From DATLYF01 sp035575095 (GTDB taxonomy: Bacteria; Pseudomonadota; Gammaproteobacteria; Competibacterales; Competibacteraceae): 30,680 nucleotides of DNA. Positions 1-7,699 of this stretch are shown here, piece by piece. The notes under the pieces were generated by a model that did no database searches, was not told the DNA's origin, and saw only the letters and a list, made by a program, of their open reading frames with translations. Every line of letters starts with the position of its first letter. Within the stretch, counting starts at the first letter, position 1. The stretch lies in the NCBI GenBank assembly GCA_035575095.1, contig DATLYF010000172.1, positions 1 to 30,680 of the forward strand, in the 5' to 3' direction. The position numbers were made by a program, and so were the translations under genes.

Positions 1-744
1 CCGGAAGGGCAGATCCTCTACGAAATGTCGCTGCCGTTGGTGGAGGGTTTCGATACCCTGCCCGAGAACTTCATTGCCCGCCGTGGCAGCCTGGAATCGG
101 GCGAATTGAACATCGCCGCCGGCGAGTCCACCATCCTCTATCTGCTACCGGATATCGTGAAACGGTTCGCCGAACGCTATCCCGGGATACGGGTGCGTTT
201 TCACAATGTACCGGGGCGTCAGGGGCTTACCCTGCTGCGGGAGGATGAGGTGGATTTCGCCGTGGGCTCGTTCCGCGATGCTCCCGACGACATCAGCTAT
301 CAGCCCATCTATTCCTTCGATCAGGTGCTGATCACGCCGCCGGACCACCCCCTGGCCAACAAGGCGGATGTGACCCTGGCCGACATCAGTCCCTACCAGT
401 TCATCCTGCCACCGCGCCATCTCAACACATTGAGCATGGTGGAACTGGCCTTCCAGCAGCACAACCTCAGTCTCAACGTGCATCTGCAGGCAGGGGGCTG
501 GGAAGTGATCAAGAAGTACGTGGAGATGGGGCTGGGCATTTCCATCGTCAGCGGCATTTGCCTCAAGGGTGACGAGCACCTCGCCACCCACAGCCTGGGG
601 CGCTACTTCCCGCGCCGCACCTACGGGGTGATCATGCGCCGCGGCAAGTTCCTCTCGCCCCAGGCCAAACGCTTCATCGAATACATCGATCCCAACTTCT
701 TCAGTCGGGAACGAGCCGAGGACAGTCAGAGCATTTCCGCGTAA
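1..744 (+). CDS. LysR-family transcriptional regulator, CysB-like (5' partial)
   Basis: The reading frame is open from base 1, so the gene starts before the window and 247 residues are visible. What remains is the end of the linker helix and the whole periplasmic-binding-protein-like effector domain of a LysR regulator. It begins with GELNIAAGESTILYLLP and contains the typical segments VDFAVG and GLGISIVSG. The N-terminal helix-turn-helix of about 60-65 residues is missing only because the window cuts it off. LysR proteins bind promoter DNA as tetramers and switch genes on or off according to a small effector. The effector domain resembles CysB and other sulfur-related LysR regulators, but target genes and ligand cannot be read from here. 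The stop codon lies inside the end of the convergent phhB gene, a 19-base tail-to-tail overlap. Confidence 0.85.
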   Translation, partial: PEGQILYEMSLPLVEGFDTLPENFIARRGSLESGELNIAAGESTILYLLPDIVKRFAERYPGIRVRFHNVPGRQGLTLLREDEVDFAVGSFRDAPDDISYQPIYSFDQVLITPPDHPLANKADVTLADISPYQFILPPRHLNTLSMVELAFQQHNLSLNVHLQAGGWEVIKKYVEMGLGISIVSGICLKGDEHLATHSLGRYFPRRTYGVIMRRGKFLSPQAKRFIEYIDPNFFSRERAEDSQSISA

Positions 745-1064
745 AGCCGGTCTACCTTGGCGGCCATGATGAAGTCGTTTTGGTGCAATCCCTTGATCTT
801 GTGAGTGTAGAACTCCACCACGGCATAGCCCCAGCCGAAACGCAGGTCGGGGTGATGGCCCTCGCGCTCGGCGATGTCGCCGACACGGTTGACGAAGTCC
901 AGGGCGCTGGCGAAGTTCTTGAAGGTGAAGCGGCGCTCGATGCGCGTGGCGTCGTGGGTCAGGATCCACTCCGGGGTCTGCGCCAGCAGGGCGCGGGCCT
1001 CGGTTTCGCTGAGCGGGGGCACGCCACCACGGCAGGGCACACAGGATTGCTGATCCAGGCTCAT
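726..1064 (-). CDS. phhB: 4a-hydroxytetrahydrobiopterin dehydratase (pterin-4-alpha-carbinolamine dehydratase)
   Basis: A 112-residue protein of the usual size for the PCD/DCoH family (Pfam Pterin_4a). It dehydrates 4a-hydroxytetrahydropterin, which recycles the pterin cofactor of aromatic amino acid hydroxylases. The family signature is visible near residues 68-90: EREGHHPDLRFGWGYAVVEF, followed by THK, with the paired histidines of the active site. The ATG at 1064 is preceded by an excellent GGAGGA ribosome site at 1071-1076. Longer in-frame versions have no support. It lies 77 bases downstream of rdgC on the same strand, and its end overlaps the convergent LysR gene. No phenylalanine hydroxylase gene (phhA) is nearby. 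In bacteria without the hydroxylase, PCD homologues have been linked to molybdopterin metabolism, so its role here is open. Confidence 0.93.
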   Translation of the reverse strand: MSLDQQSCVPCRGGVPPLSETEARALLAQTPEWILTHDATRIERRFTFKNFASALDFVNRVGDIAEREGHHPDLRFGWGYAVVEFYTHKIKGLHQNDFIMAAKVDRLYAEML

Positions 1065-1141
1065 CGTGCTTCCTCCGGTGGTCATCGTCGTTCCAGTATG
1101 CACCAAGGTTGACCACAAAGGCCGCCGGCAGTGCCACAAGC

Positions 1142-2047
1142 TCAGCGCACCTCGCCGCCGAACCATTCCAGCAGGCTGGGCAGGAACTCGCGCAGTTCGC
1201 CGGTCATCAGCGCCAGCTCGGCATCGAAGCGCTGCGCCTCGTCCGCGCCGGCGTCGGTGGGCAGTTGCTCCTGCACCTGGTCGAGAAAGCGCAGGCGGCG
1301 CACGCTCAGATCCTCGCCCAGCACGCAGCCGATGCGTTCGCTCCAGCTCAGTGCCAGGCGTGTGACCTGCTTGCCGGCCGCGAGATGGGTGCGGATTTCC
1401 TCGCCGACCAGATCTTCGCCCTTGCAGCGCACCACTCCGCCCTCTTCGCCACCGGCGCGCAGCTCGCACTCATCGGCCAGTTCGATGCCGATAGGCAGCT
1501 CACCCTGCAGCAGCCAGCCGGTCATCACGGCCGCCGGTGCTTCCTGGACCCGCGGCGGCACCACCGGCAGGCTACCCAGGGTCTTGCGCAGCACCCCGGT
1601 GAGTTCCTCCACTGCCTTACGGCCCACGGCGTCGACCACCAGCCAGCCGCGCTTGGCATCGATGTAGGCATAGCTCTGCCGGCTGCGGCTGAAGGCGCGC
1701 GGTAGCAGATCCATCAACACCTCGTCCTTGAGTTGGTCCTTTTCCTTGCGCCGCAGGTTGCGGCCCTCGCGCTCCTCGATCTCGGCTACCCGCTCCGCCA
1801 CAATCTCCTTGAGCACCGCCGGCGGCAGTACCTTAGCCTCGGTCTGCAGGCAGAGCAGCATACAGCCGTCGACAGCATATACCAGTTCCTGCCCCTTGCG
1901 CCCCTGAGGCGACACCCAGCCATAGCTGGCCATCTCCTGGCTCAGGCAGGGGCGGAAGCGCAGCGCTTCCAGCCTGCTCGCCAGCTCGTGCTCGCTCAGC
2001 GTAAACGGTTCCTGGAAGCGAAACAGGGTCAGATTGCGAAACCACAT
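1142..2047 (-). CDS. rdgC: Recombination-associated protein RdgC
   Basis: A 301-residue protein, matching the usual length of about 300 for RdgC. The start MWFRNLTLFRF and the segment MASYGWVSP are characteristic of the family. RdgC forms a ring-shaped dimer that binds double-stranded DNA without sequence preference and limits RecA loading and RecA-driven strand exchange; it is found in beta- and gammaproteobacteria. An acidic and basic coiled stretch (IVAERVAEIEEREGRNLRRK) sits around residues 85-105. The ATG at 2047 has an AGGAGAG ribosome site about 10 bases upstream. It is divergent from the PilZ gene, with a 148-base spacer that holds a plausible promoter. phhB follows on the same strand and may be co-transcribed. 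Confidence 0.96.
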   Translation of the reverse strand: MWFRNLTLFRFQEPFTLSEHELASRLEALRFRPCLSQEMASYGWVSPQGRKGQELVYAVDGCMLLCLQTEAKVLPPAVLKEIVAERVAEIEEREGRNLRRKEKDQLKDEVLMDLLPRAFSRSRQSYAYIDAKRGWLVVDAVGRKAVEELTGVLRKTLGSLPVVPPRVQEAPAAVMTGWLLQGELPIGIELADECELRAGGEEGGVVRCKGEDLVGEEIRTHLAAGKQVTRLALSWSERIGCVLGEDLSVRRLRFLDQVQEQLPTDAGADEAQRFDAELALMTGELREFLPSLLEWFGGEVR

Positions 2048-2088
2048 GATCGGCTGCTCTCCTGGCAGTTGGTATTTAAAGAACGCCG

Positions 2089-2118
2089 ATTATGCGTAGC
2101 CAAAGCGGCCTACGCCAA
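2089..2118 (-). promoter_or_regulatory. Candidate sigma-70 promoter of rdgC
   Basis: On the minus strand there is a TTGGCG -35-like box (2118-2113), an 18-base spacer and a CATAAT -10-like box (2094-2089). Transcription would start near 2081, giving a leader of about 35 bases before the rdgC ATG. The -10 matches the consensus at 5 of 6 positions and the -35 at 4 of 6. This is inferred from sequence alone. Confidence 0.4.
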
Positions 2119-2195
2119 GCCGGTCAGGTTTCGCAACGGCGGGACGCTGGCTAAACTCAGCCTAGGTTCCCCTGCCAGGCTCCAGGAGCGCCGCC

Positions 2196-2552
2196 ATGAG
2201 CAGCCCAGGCCCTCACCCGGAACAGCGCCGTTGCAAGCGCTGGCATTTGGTGTTTTACCTGCGCGCTTTCGAGGCGGGCAGCGAACGCCTGCTCGGGCAT
2301 GTCGTGGACATCAACCACCAAGGCATGAAGCTGATCAGCGATGTCGCGCTACCCACCGGGCAGAACTTTCGACTGTGGCTGGACGTGCCGCTGGAGGATG
2401 GCGGCCGCGAGCGCTTGCACTTGCACGCCCGCAGCCTGTGGAGCCAGCCCGACGTCAACCCGGATTTCTACGACACTGGCTTCGAACTGCTCGAACCGAG
2501 TCCGGAGACGGTACTGAAGATCCAGCTCCTGATCGATGATCTGCGGCTGTAG
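2196..2552 (+). CDS. PilZ-domain protein (c-di-GMP-binding type)
   Basis: A 118-residue single-domain protein. It has the PilZ layout: a basic RRCKR motif near residues 11-15 and, after a beta strand, DINHQGMKL near residues 38-46, which corresponds to the second c-di-GMP contact motif (D/N-x-S-x-x-G). The rest alternates strands, as in the PilZ beta barrel, and ends in a C-terminal helix. PilZ proteins sense the second messenger c-di-GMP and act on motility, polysaccharide or pilus functions. The serine of the second motif is asparagine here, so ligand binding is probable but not certain. The ATG is preceded by AGGAG. It stands alone, divergent from rdgC and convergent with rlmD (29-base gap), so context gives no target. 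Confidence 0.85.
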   Translation: MSSPGPHPEQRRCKRWHLVFYLRAFEAGSERLLGHVVDINHQGMKLISDVALPTGQNFRLWLDVPLEDGGRERLHLHARSLWSQPDVNPDFYDTGFELLEPSPETVLKIQLLIDDLRL

Positions 2553-2581
2553 AGACGAGGGGTGCCGAGGGGATGACAGCC

Positions 2582-3919
2582 TCAGCGCCGCTCGAACAGG
2601 GCGATGGATTCCACGTGGGCGGTATGCGGGAACATGTCCATCACCCCCGCCTTGAGCAGCCGGTAGCCATGCCGATACACCAGTTCGCCGGCATCCCGGG
2701 CCAGGGTGGCGGGATGGCAGGAGACATATACCACCCGCCGCGCGCCCAGTGCCGCGACGTGGGGAATCATCTCGAAGGCACCGGAACGCGGCGGGTCCAG
2801 CAGGATCTTGTCGTAGCGCTGCTGCATCCAGGATTGGCTGGCCACGTCCTTAGCCAGGTCCGCCGCATGGAACTCGACGTTGCGAATGCCGTTACGTTCG
2901 GCGTTGCGCCGCGCCCATTCCACCAGGCCGGAGTCCCCCTCCACTCCAACCACGTGCGCGGCGTGCCGGGCCAGGGCTAGGGTGAAGTTGCCCAGGCCGC
3001 AGAACAGGTCCAGCACCCGCTCGCTGCCGTCCAGGGCCAGCAGTTCCAGAGCGCGGTCGATCATCTGCAAATTGATCTCGCGGTTGACTTGGGTGAAGTG
3101 GTAAGGCTTGAAGGCCAGCTCCAGAGCATAGCGCGGCAGCCGATAGACGAGCCGCTCCCGCTCGGGCCAGAGCAGATACGTGCTGTCGTTGCCCTGGGGC
3201 TGCAGATAGACCTGGATGCCATGTTCGCGGCCGAAGGCGCGCAAGCGCTCCAGATCGTCGGCGGTGGGCTCCGTCAACACGCGAAAGCTCAGGGCCACGC
3301 TATCCTCCCCCACCGCCACCTCGATCTGCGGCACCCGCTCGCGGATGGAGAGCTCGTCGATCAGCCTCGACAGCGCCGGCAACAGAGTACCCACGCTCGG
3401 GGCGAGCACCTCGCAGCGGGCCAGATCGGCGACGAAGGGCGTGCTGCGCTCGCGGAAGCCCACCAGTACCCGACCTTTCTTGGGTACGTACTTCACCGCC
3501 AGGCGCGCCTTGCGCCGATAGCCCCAGTGCAGGGCGGTGAGCGGCGCGAGCACCTCCCGCGGCTCGACCTTGCCGATGCGCGCCAGGTTCTCCAGCAGCC
3601 AGTCCTGCTTGAAGCGGATCTGCGCTGCCGGGGCCAGATGCTGCAGGCTGCAGCCGCCGCACACGCCGAAATGGGCACAGCGCGGCGTCACGCGCTCGGG
3701 CGAAGGGACGAGCAGCTCCACCGTCTCGCCCTCGTCGTACTGGCTGTGGCAGGCGGTGTAGCGGAAGCGTACCCGCTCGCCGGGCAAGGCGCCCGCAACG
3801 AATAGCGCCTTGCCGGCGATGCGTGCCACCCCCTGCCCTTCGTGGGTGAGGGCCTCGATGGTAGCCTCGAACACGCCCTCCGGCAGCGGCTTGCGCGAAC
3901 GGTGGCGCTGCTTAGCCAT
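2582..3919 (-). CDS. rlmD: 23S rRNA (uracil(1939)-C(5))-methyltransferase RlmD
   Basis: A 445-residue SAM-dependent enzyme that methylates U1939 of 23S rRNA (formerly RumA). An N-terminal TRAM domain (about residues 12-70) is followed by the four cysteines for the [4Fe-4S] cluster: C81, C87 and C90 in CAHFGVCGGC, and C169. The methyltransferase domain shows the SAM motif LDLFCGLGNFTLA (about 303-315), DPPRSG (375-380), the catalytic cysteine C401 in VSCHPAT, and the general-base glutamate E437 in HVES. The ATG at 3919 has a GGGAGG ribosome site, and an in-frame upstream extension is not homologous. Its first 8 bases overlap the end of the exonuclease gene. It is probably the last gene of the long minus-strand block. 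Confidence 0.97.
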   Translation of the reverse strand: MAKQRHRSRKPLPEGVFEATIEALTHEGQGVARIAGKALFVAGALPGERVRFRYTACHSQYDEGETVELLVPSPERVTPRCAHFGVCGGCSLQHLAPAAQIRFKQDWLLENLARIGKVEPREVLAPLTALHWGYRRKARLAVKYVPKKGRVLVGFRERSTPFVADLARCEVLAPSVGTLLPALSRLIDELSIRERVPQIEVAVGEDSVALSFRVLTEPTADDLERLRAFGREHGIQVYLQPQGNDSTYLLWPERERLVYRLPRYALELAFKPYHFTQVNREINLQMIDRALELLALDGSERVLDLFCGLGNFTLALARHAAHVVGVEGDSGLVEWARRNAERNGIRNVEFHAADLAKDVASQSWMQQRYDKILLDPPRSGAFEMIPHVAALGARRVVYVSCHPATLARDAGELVYRHGYRLLKAGVMDMFPHTAHVESIALFERR

Positions 3920-4697
3920 GCCTCCCTCCCGCCGACCAGGCTTCGAGGAAGGCGTCGAGATGGGGCTTGTGCTGCTCGGCCAGGTAGCGGCGCAGCAGTT
4001 GGCACTCGCGCGCATAGCCATCGGCTGTGAGCTGGCCGCGCATCAGCTCGAAACGCAGCCAGACCAGGTAGGTGTTGAGTACGTCGGTCTCGCAGTAGTC
4101 GCGGATCGGGCCGATCTCCCCGGCCTGGAAACTCTGCCACACTTTGCTGCCGTGCATGCCCATCTTGCCGGGCAAGCCGAGCAGCGTAGCGATCTCATCG
4201 AGCGGCGCCACGGCGCGCGCCTGGTAGCCGGAGAGCACGTCCATCAGGTCCACGTGGCGCCAGTGGAAGCGGCTCAGGTAGTTGTTGTAGCGGAAAGCCG
4301 GATCCTCCTCTCCAGTTTCCCAGTAGCGCGGCGCCTGGATGCCGTGTAACAGCGCCCGGTAGTGCAACACCGGCAGATCGAAGCCGCCACCGTTCCACGA
4401 CACCAGGGTGGGCGTGGACTTGTCCAGGATCTGGAAAAACTGCCGCACCAGCTCCGCCTCGTCGGCACCGGGTTCGCCCAGGGCGGCCAGTTTGAAGCTC
4501 TCGCCGCGGCGCATGGCCACGGCGATGGTGACGATGCGCTGCAGATGCGGACGCAGGAACTCGTGGCCCGCTTCCTGGCGGCGCTTGTGGAACATGATCT
4601 CTGCCACCTGGGCATCATCCAGACCGCTGAGGCCGTACAGGCGGCGACCGCTCGCCACATCGGGGACGGTCTCGATGTCGAACACCAGGACGTTCAT
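3912..4697 (-). CDS. 3'-5' exonuclease, DNA polymerase B-type exonuclease domain (COG3298 family)
   Basis: A 261-residue stand-alone DEDDy-type exonuclease related to the proofreading domain of family-B DNA polymerases. The motifs are: Exo I, FDIETVPD with D7 and E9; Exo II, WNGGGFDLPVLHYR with D107; and Exo III, YCETDVLNTY with Y201 and D205. These residues bind the two metal ions. No polymerase domain follows. The physiological substrate of this family is not well defined; nucleic-acid trimming or repair is an inference. The gene is tightly coupled to its neighbours: its ATG shares one base with the cysM stop (TGATG), and its stop lies 8 bases inside rlmD. The much longer upstream frame is a shadow of cysM. 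Confidence 0.9.
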   Translation of the reverse strand: MNVLVFDIETVPDVASGRRLYGLSGLDDAQVAEIMFHKRRQEAGHEFLRPHLQRIVTIAVAMRRGESFKLAALGEPGADEAELVRQFFQILDKSTPTLVSWNGGGFDLPVLHYRALLHGIQAPRYWETGEEDPAFRYNNYLSRFHWRHVDLMDVLSGYQARAVAPLDEIATLLGLPGKMGMHGSKVWQSFQAGEIGPIRDYCETDVLNTYLVWLRFELMRGQLTADGYARECQLLRRYLAEQHKPHLDAFLEAWSAGGRHG

Positions 4698-5602
4698 CAG
4701 CGGTCGGGGAACACGCCGGTGGACAGATAGCGGTCGCCGCGGTCGCAGACGATGGAGACGATCACTGCGTTCTCCAGTTCCTCGTTGAGACGCAGCGCCG
4801 CGGCCATGGCACCGCCGGAGGAGATGCCGCAGAAGATGCCCTCCTCCATGGCCAGACGGCGGGTCATCTCTTCGGCCTCCTCCTGGCCTACGTCGATCAC
4901 CTGGTCGACCCGGGCGGGTTCGAAGATCCTTGGCAGATAGGCTTCGGGCCAGCGGCGAATGCCGGGGATATGGGCGCCATCCTTGGGCTGCACGCCGACG
5001 ATCTGCACCCCGGGGTTGCGCTCCTTGAGGTAGCGGGAGACGCCCATGATGGTGCCGGTGGTGCCCATGGAGCTGACGAAATGGGTGATGCGGCCGTGGG
5101 TATCGTGCCAGATCTCGGGGCCGGTGCCACGGTAATGGGCCAGCCAATTGTCCGGATTGGAGAACTGGTCCAACACCTTGCCCTTGCCCTCGGCCTGCAT
5201 CTGCAGCGCCAGGTCGCGTGCCCCCTCCATGCCCTGCTCCTGGGTCACCAGTAGCAGGTCGGCGCCGTAGGCGCGCATCGAGGCGCGGCGCTCGGCGCTC
5301 AGGTTCTCGGGCATGATGAGGATCATGCGATAGCCGCGAATGGCGGCGACCATGGCCAGGGCGATGCCGGTGTTGCCGCTGGTGGCCTCGATCAGAGTAT
5401 CGCCAGGCTTGATGTCACCGCGGCGCTCGGCCTCCAGGATCATGGACAGAGCCGGGCGGTCCTTGACCGAGCCGGCGGGGTTGTTGCCTTCCAGCTTGGC
5501 CAGCACGACATTGGAGGTACGGCCCGGCAGGCGCTGCAACCTGACTAGCGGGGTGTTGCCGACGAAGGCTTCGATGGTGGGTAGGTCGATCATCTCGCTC
5601 AT
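4697..5602 (-). CDS. cysM: Cysteine synthase B (O-acetylserine sulfhydrylase B)
   Basis: A 301-residue PLP enzyme that makes cysteine from O-acetylserine and sulfide; CysM can also use thiosulfate. The PLP-binding lysine is K47 in AGSVKDRPA. The substrate loop EATSGNTGIALA and the phosphate-binding loop SSMGTTGTIMG are intact. The segment GIRRWPEAYLPRIFEPARVD is typical of CysM rather than CysK. The length equals that of known CysM (about 300), shorter than CysK. The start at 5602 has only a weak GAGA ribosome site, and an in-frame ATG three codons later is an alternative. It is separated from acpS by 40 bases and is followed, with a 1-base overlap, by the exonuclease gene. Confidence 0.95.
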   Translation of the reverse strand: MSEMIDLPTIEAFVGNTPLVRLQRLPGRTSNVVLAKLEGNNPAGSVKDRPALSMILEAERRGDIKPGDTLIEATSGNTGIALAMVAAIRGYRMILIMPENLSAERRASMRAYGADLLLVTQEQGMEGARDLALQMQAEGKGKVLDQFSNPDNWLAHYRGTGPEIWHDTHGRITHFVSSMGTTGTIMGVSRYLKERNPGVQIVGVQPKDGAHIPGIRRWPEAYLPRIFEPARVDQVIDVGQEEAEEMTRRLAMEEGIFCGISSGGAMAAALRLNEELENAVIVSIVCDRGDRYLSTGVFPDR

Positions 5603-5642
5603 GGGTCTCTCGAATGGTCAGCCGGACCGGATCGGAGCGGCA

Positions 5643-6062
5643 TTATCCCACATCCGCTCCGGCCTGGCGTGGCGCGGCCGGGCCCTTGAGCAGCAGAGCG
5701 AAGGCCACGGCGTAATCCTGCTCGTCGGACAGGGACAGCAGGGTGTCGGCGATACCGAGCTGCGCCACCAGTTGGGCCGCCCGGCCATGGTAGCGCACCA
5801 GGGGCCTGCCGGCGGCGTCATGCTCGATGGCGATCTGCGGCAGGATCAGGCCATCGCGAAAGCCGGTGCCCAGAGCCTTGGCCACCGCCTCCTTGGCGGC
5901 GAAGCGCTTGGCCAGCAGCCGCGCCGGTTGGCGGCTGGCCTGGAAGGCGGGCAGTTCCGTATCGGCCAGGATGCGCCGCGCCAGGGTCTCGCCGAAGCGG
6001 GCCAGGCTCTGTTCCAGCCGGGCGATACGCACGATATCGGTGCCGATGCCGTGGATCAGCAT
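5643..6062 (-). CDS. acpS: Holo-[acyl-carrier-protein] synthase
   Basis: A 139-residue phosphopantetheinyl transferase that moves 4'-phosphopantetheine from CoA onto the serine of apo-ACP, activating fatty acid synthesis. The metal-binding motif GIGTDIV near the N-terminus (D9) and the second motif FAAKEAVAKALGTG (K57, E58) are intact. The C-terminus is about 10 residues longer than E. coli AcpS and looks disordered. The ATG overlaps the last 7 bases of recO. In E. coli and Pseudomonas the order is recO-pdxJ, with acpS after pdxJ in E. coli; here pdxJ is missing and acpS directly follows recO. Confidence 0.95.
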   Translation of the reverse strand: MLIHGIGTDIVRIARLEQSLARFGETLARRILADTELPAFQASRQPARLLAKRFAAKEAVAKALGTGFRDGLILPQIAIEHDAAGRPLVRYHGRAAQLVAQLGIADTLLSLSDEQDYAVAFALLLKGPAAPRQAGADVG

Positions 6063-6778
6063 GTCGCGCCCCGTCGTCGATGCCGGGCCAGCAGCAACGC
6101 CCGGCTGTGCAGCGGCTTGCCGGCCAGCAGCGCAGCCAGGGCGGCGCGGGTGAGCGGCTTGGCCTGACGCAGCACCTCGGGCTCGTCCAAGCGCCCGGCC
6201 GCCAGCGCCAGCAGAGTGGCACCGGACACCGCCACCCCGACCCCGCCACGCTCCGTCGGTACCGCACCGAGCTGCGGCAGAAAGCGGTATTCACGCCCCG
6301 CCACCAGCGGCGCGCCGTCACAGTCGGCGGCAAGCGGCAGGGCATAGCCCAGATCGGCCAGCAGCGCCAGCTCAAAGCGCCGCAGCACCGCCTCCTCGTT
6401 CGCCTCCGTCAGGCTCAGCTCGACCAGGCAGCGGCAATAGACGGGAAACAGCTCGGGATGGGGGTCGTCGCGCGCCAGCAGGCGCAGCAGCAGTTCGTTG
6501 ACGTAGAGGGCGCTGAACAGGCGCATCGGGGGAATAGCCAGCGGACCGGCGGCCTCCTCCACCGCGCTCAGCCGGCCCAGTTCGCCACGCTGGTCCCAGC
6601 TCAACAACAGCGGCATGAACGGTTGCAAGGCGGCGCGCCGGCGCCCCTTGGCGCTGCGCACTCCGCGCGCCACCAGGCCAACCCGGCCATGGTCGCGGCT
6701 AAACACCTCGAGGATCAGGCTGGTGTTACGGTAGGGGCGGCGGAACAGGACGAAGCCTGGTTGCAGCAGGACACGCAT
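6056..6778 (-). CDS. recO: DNA repair protein RecO
   Basis: A 240-residue protein of the family's usual length. RecO anneals single strands and, with RecR, loads RecA onto SSB-coated DNA in the RecF pathway. The N-terminal OB-fold is recognisable from FVLFRRPYRNTSLILEVFSR and the following GRVGLVARGVRS (residues about 10-42). A helical region follows, with the characteristic LFSALYVNELLLRLL near residues 87-101. The zinc-finger cysteines of some RecO proteins are absent, as in other gammaproteobacterial RecO. It starts 15 bases after era and overlaps acpS, as expected for a member of the rnc-era-recO operon. Confidence 0.95.
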   Translation of the reverse strand: MRVLLQPGFVLFRRPYRNTSLILEVFSRDHGRVGLVARGVRSAKGRRRAALQPFMPLLLSWDQRGELGRLSAVEEAAGPLAIPPMRLFSALYVNELLLRLLARDDPHPELFPVYCRCLVELSLTEANEEAVLRRFELALLADLGYALPLAADCDGAPLVAGREYRFLPQLGAVPTERGGVGVAVSGATLLALAAGRLDEPEVLRQAKPLTRAALAALLAGKPLHSRALLLARHRRRGATC

Positions 6779-6793
6779 CGCCGCCAGGGCCGC

Positions 6794-7699
6794 TCATCCC
6801 AACTTGTCGTCCTGGTAACCCAGGCTGTGCAGGGCACGCTCGTCGTCGGACCAGCCCTCGCGCACCTTGACCCAGGTTTGCAGGAAGACCTTGCGCTCGA
6901 AGATCTTCTCCATATCCTCGCGCGCCTGGCGGCCGGCCTCCTTGAGCACATGCCCACCCTCGCCGATGACGATGGCCTTCTGCCCTTCCCGCTCCACCCA
7001 GACCACGGCGTGAATGCGCAGCAGCCGGCCCTCCTCCTGGAACTGCTCGATCTCCACGGTCAGCGCGTAGGGCAGTTCGTCGTGGAGGATGCGGGTGAGT
7101 TTCTCGCGGATCAGCTCGGCGGCCAGGAAGCGCTGGCTAGCCGTGGTGACCTGGTCCTCGGAGAAGTAGAACGGCGCCTCGGGCAGCCTGGCGGTGATCT
7201 CCTGCTCCAGCGCCTCGAGGTTGGCGCGCTTGACCGCCGACAGCGGTACCACGGCGGCGAATTCGCGCTTGCCCACCAGTGTCTGGATGAACGGCAGCAG
7301 CAGGGATTTGTCGGCCAGCCGGTCCACCTTGTTGATGGCCAGGATCACCGGGCCGCTGAACTCGGCCAGGCGCTCCAGCACCGCCTCGTCCTCCTCGCTC
7401 CAGCGCAGCGCCTCCACCACCAGCACCGCCACGTCCACGTAACCCAGCACGCTGGCGGCAGCGCGGTTGAGGTAGCGGTTCATGGCGTTGCGCGCGCTGC
7501 GGTGCAGGCCGGGGGTGTCGACGAACACCATCTGCACATCGCCCTCGGTCTTGATGCCGAGGATGGTGTGACGGGTGGTCTGGGGCTTGGGCGAGGTGAT
7601 GCTGATCTTCTGTCGAATCAGACGATTGAGCAGCGTCGACTTGCCCACGTTGGGCCGCCCCAGCAGGGCGATGTAGCCGGCACGGGTGGTTTCGCTCAT
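6794..7699 (-). CDS. era: GTPase Era
   Basis: A 301-residue essential GTPase that binds the 3' end of 16S rRNA and promotes 30S subunit maturation. The GTPase motifs are complete: G1 GRPNVGKS (14-21), the switch region with PKPQTTRHTILGI, G3 DTPG (61-64), G4 NKVD (123-126) and G5 near SAVK. The C-terminal KH domain includes VIGEGGHVLKEAGRQAR, whose GxxG-like loop contacts rRNA. The ATG overlaps the rnc stop as ATGA, so translation is coupled to RNase III. The longer in-frame upstream stretch is a shadow of rnc. Confidence 0.98.
   Translation of the reverse strand: MSETTRAGYIALLGRPNVGKSTLLNRLIRQKISITSPKPQTTRHTILGIKTEGDVQMVFVDTPGLHRSARNAMNRYLNRAAASVLGYVDVAVLVVEALRWSEEDEAVLERLAEFSGPVILAINKVDRLADKSLLLPFIQTLVGKREFAAVVPLSAVKRANLEALEQEITARLPEAPFYFSEDQVTTASQRFLAAELIREKLTRILHDELPYALTVEIEQFQEEGRLLRIHAVVWVEREGQKAIVIGEGGHVLKEAGRQAREDMEKIFERKVFLQTWVKVREGWSDDERALHSLGYQDDKLG

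Noticed and set aside
915..925. AAGTTC, a minus-strand sigma-E -35-like word within phhB
   Set aside because: No matching -10 box at the right distance, and it lies inside coding sequence.
7671..7699. Possible longer Era beginning inside rnc
   Set aside because: The residues before MSETTRAGYIALLG are the rnc sequence in another frame; the ATGA overlap start is standard.
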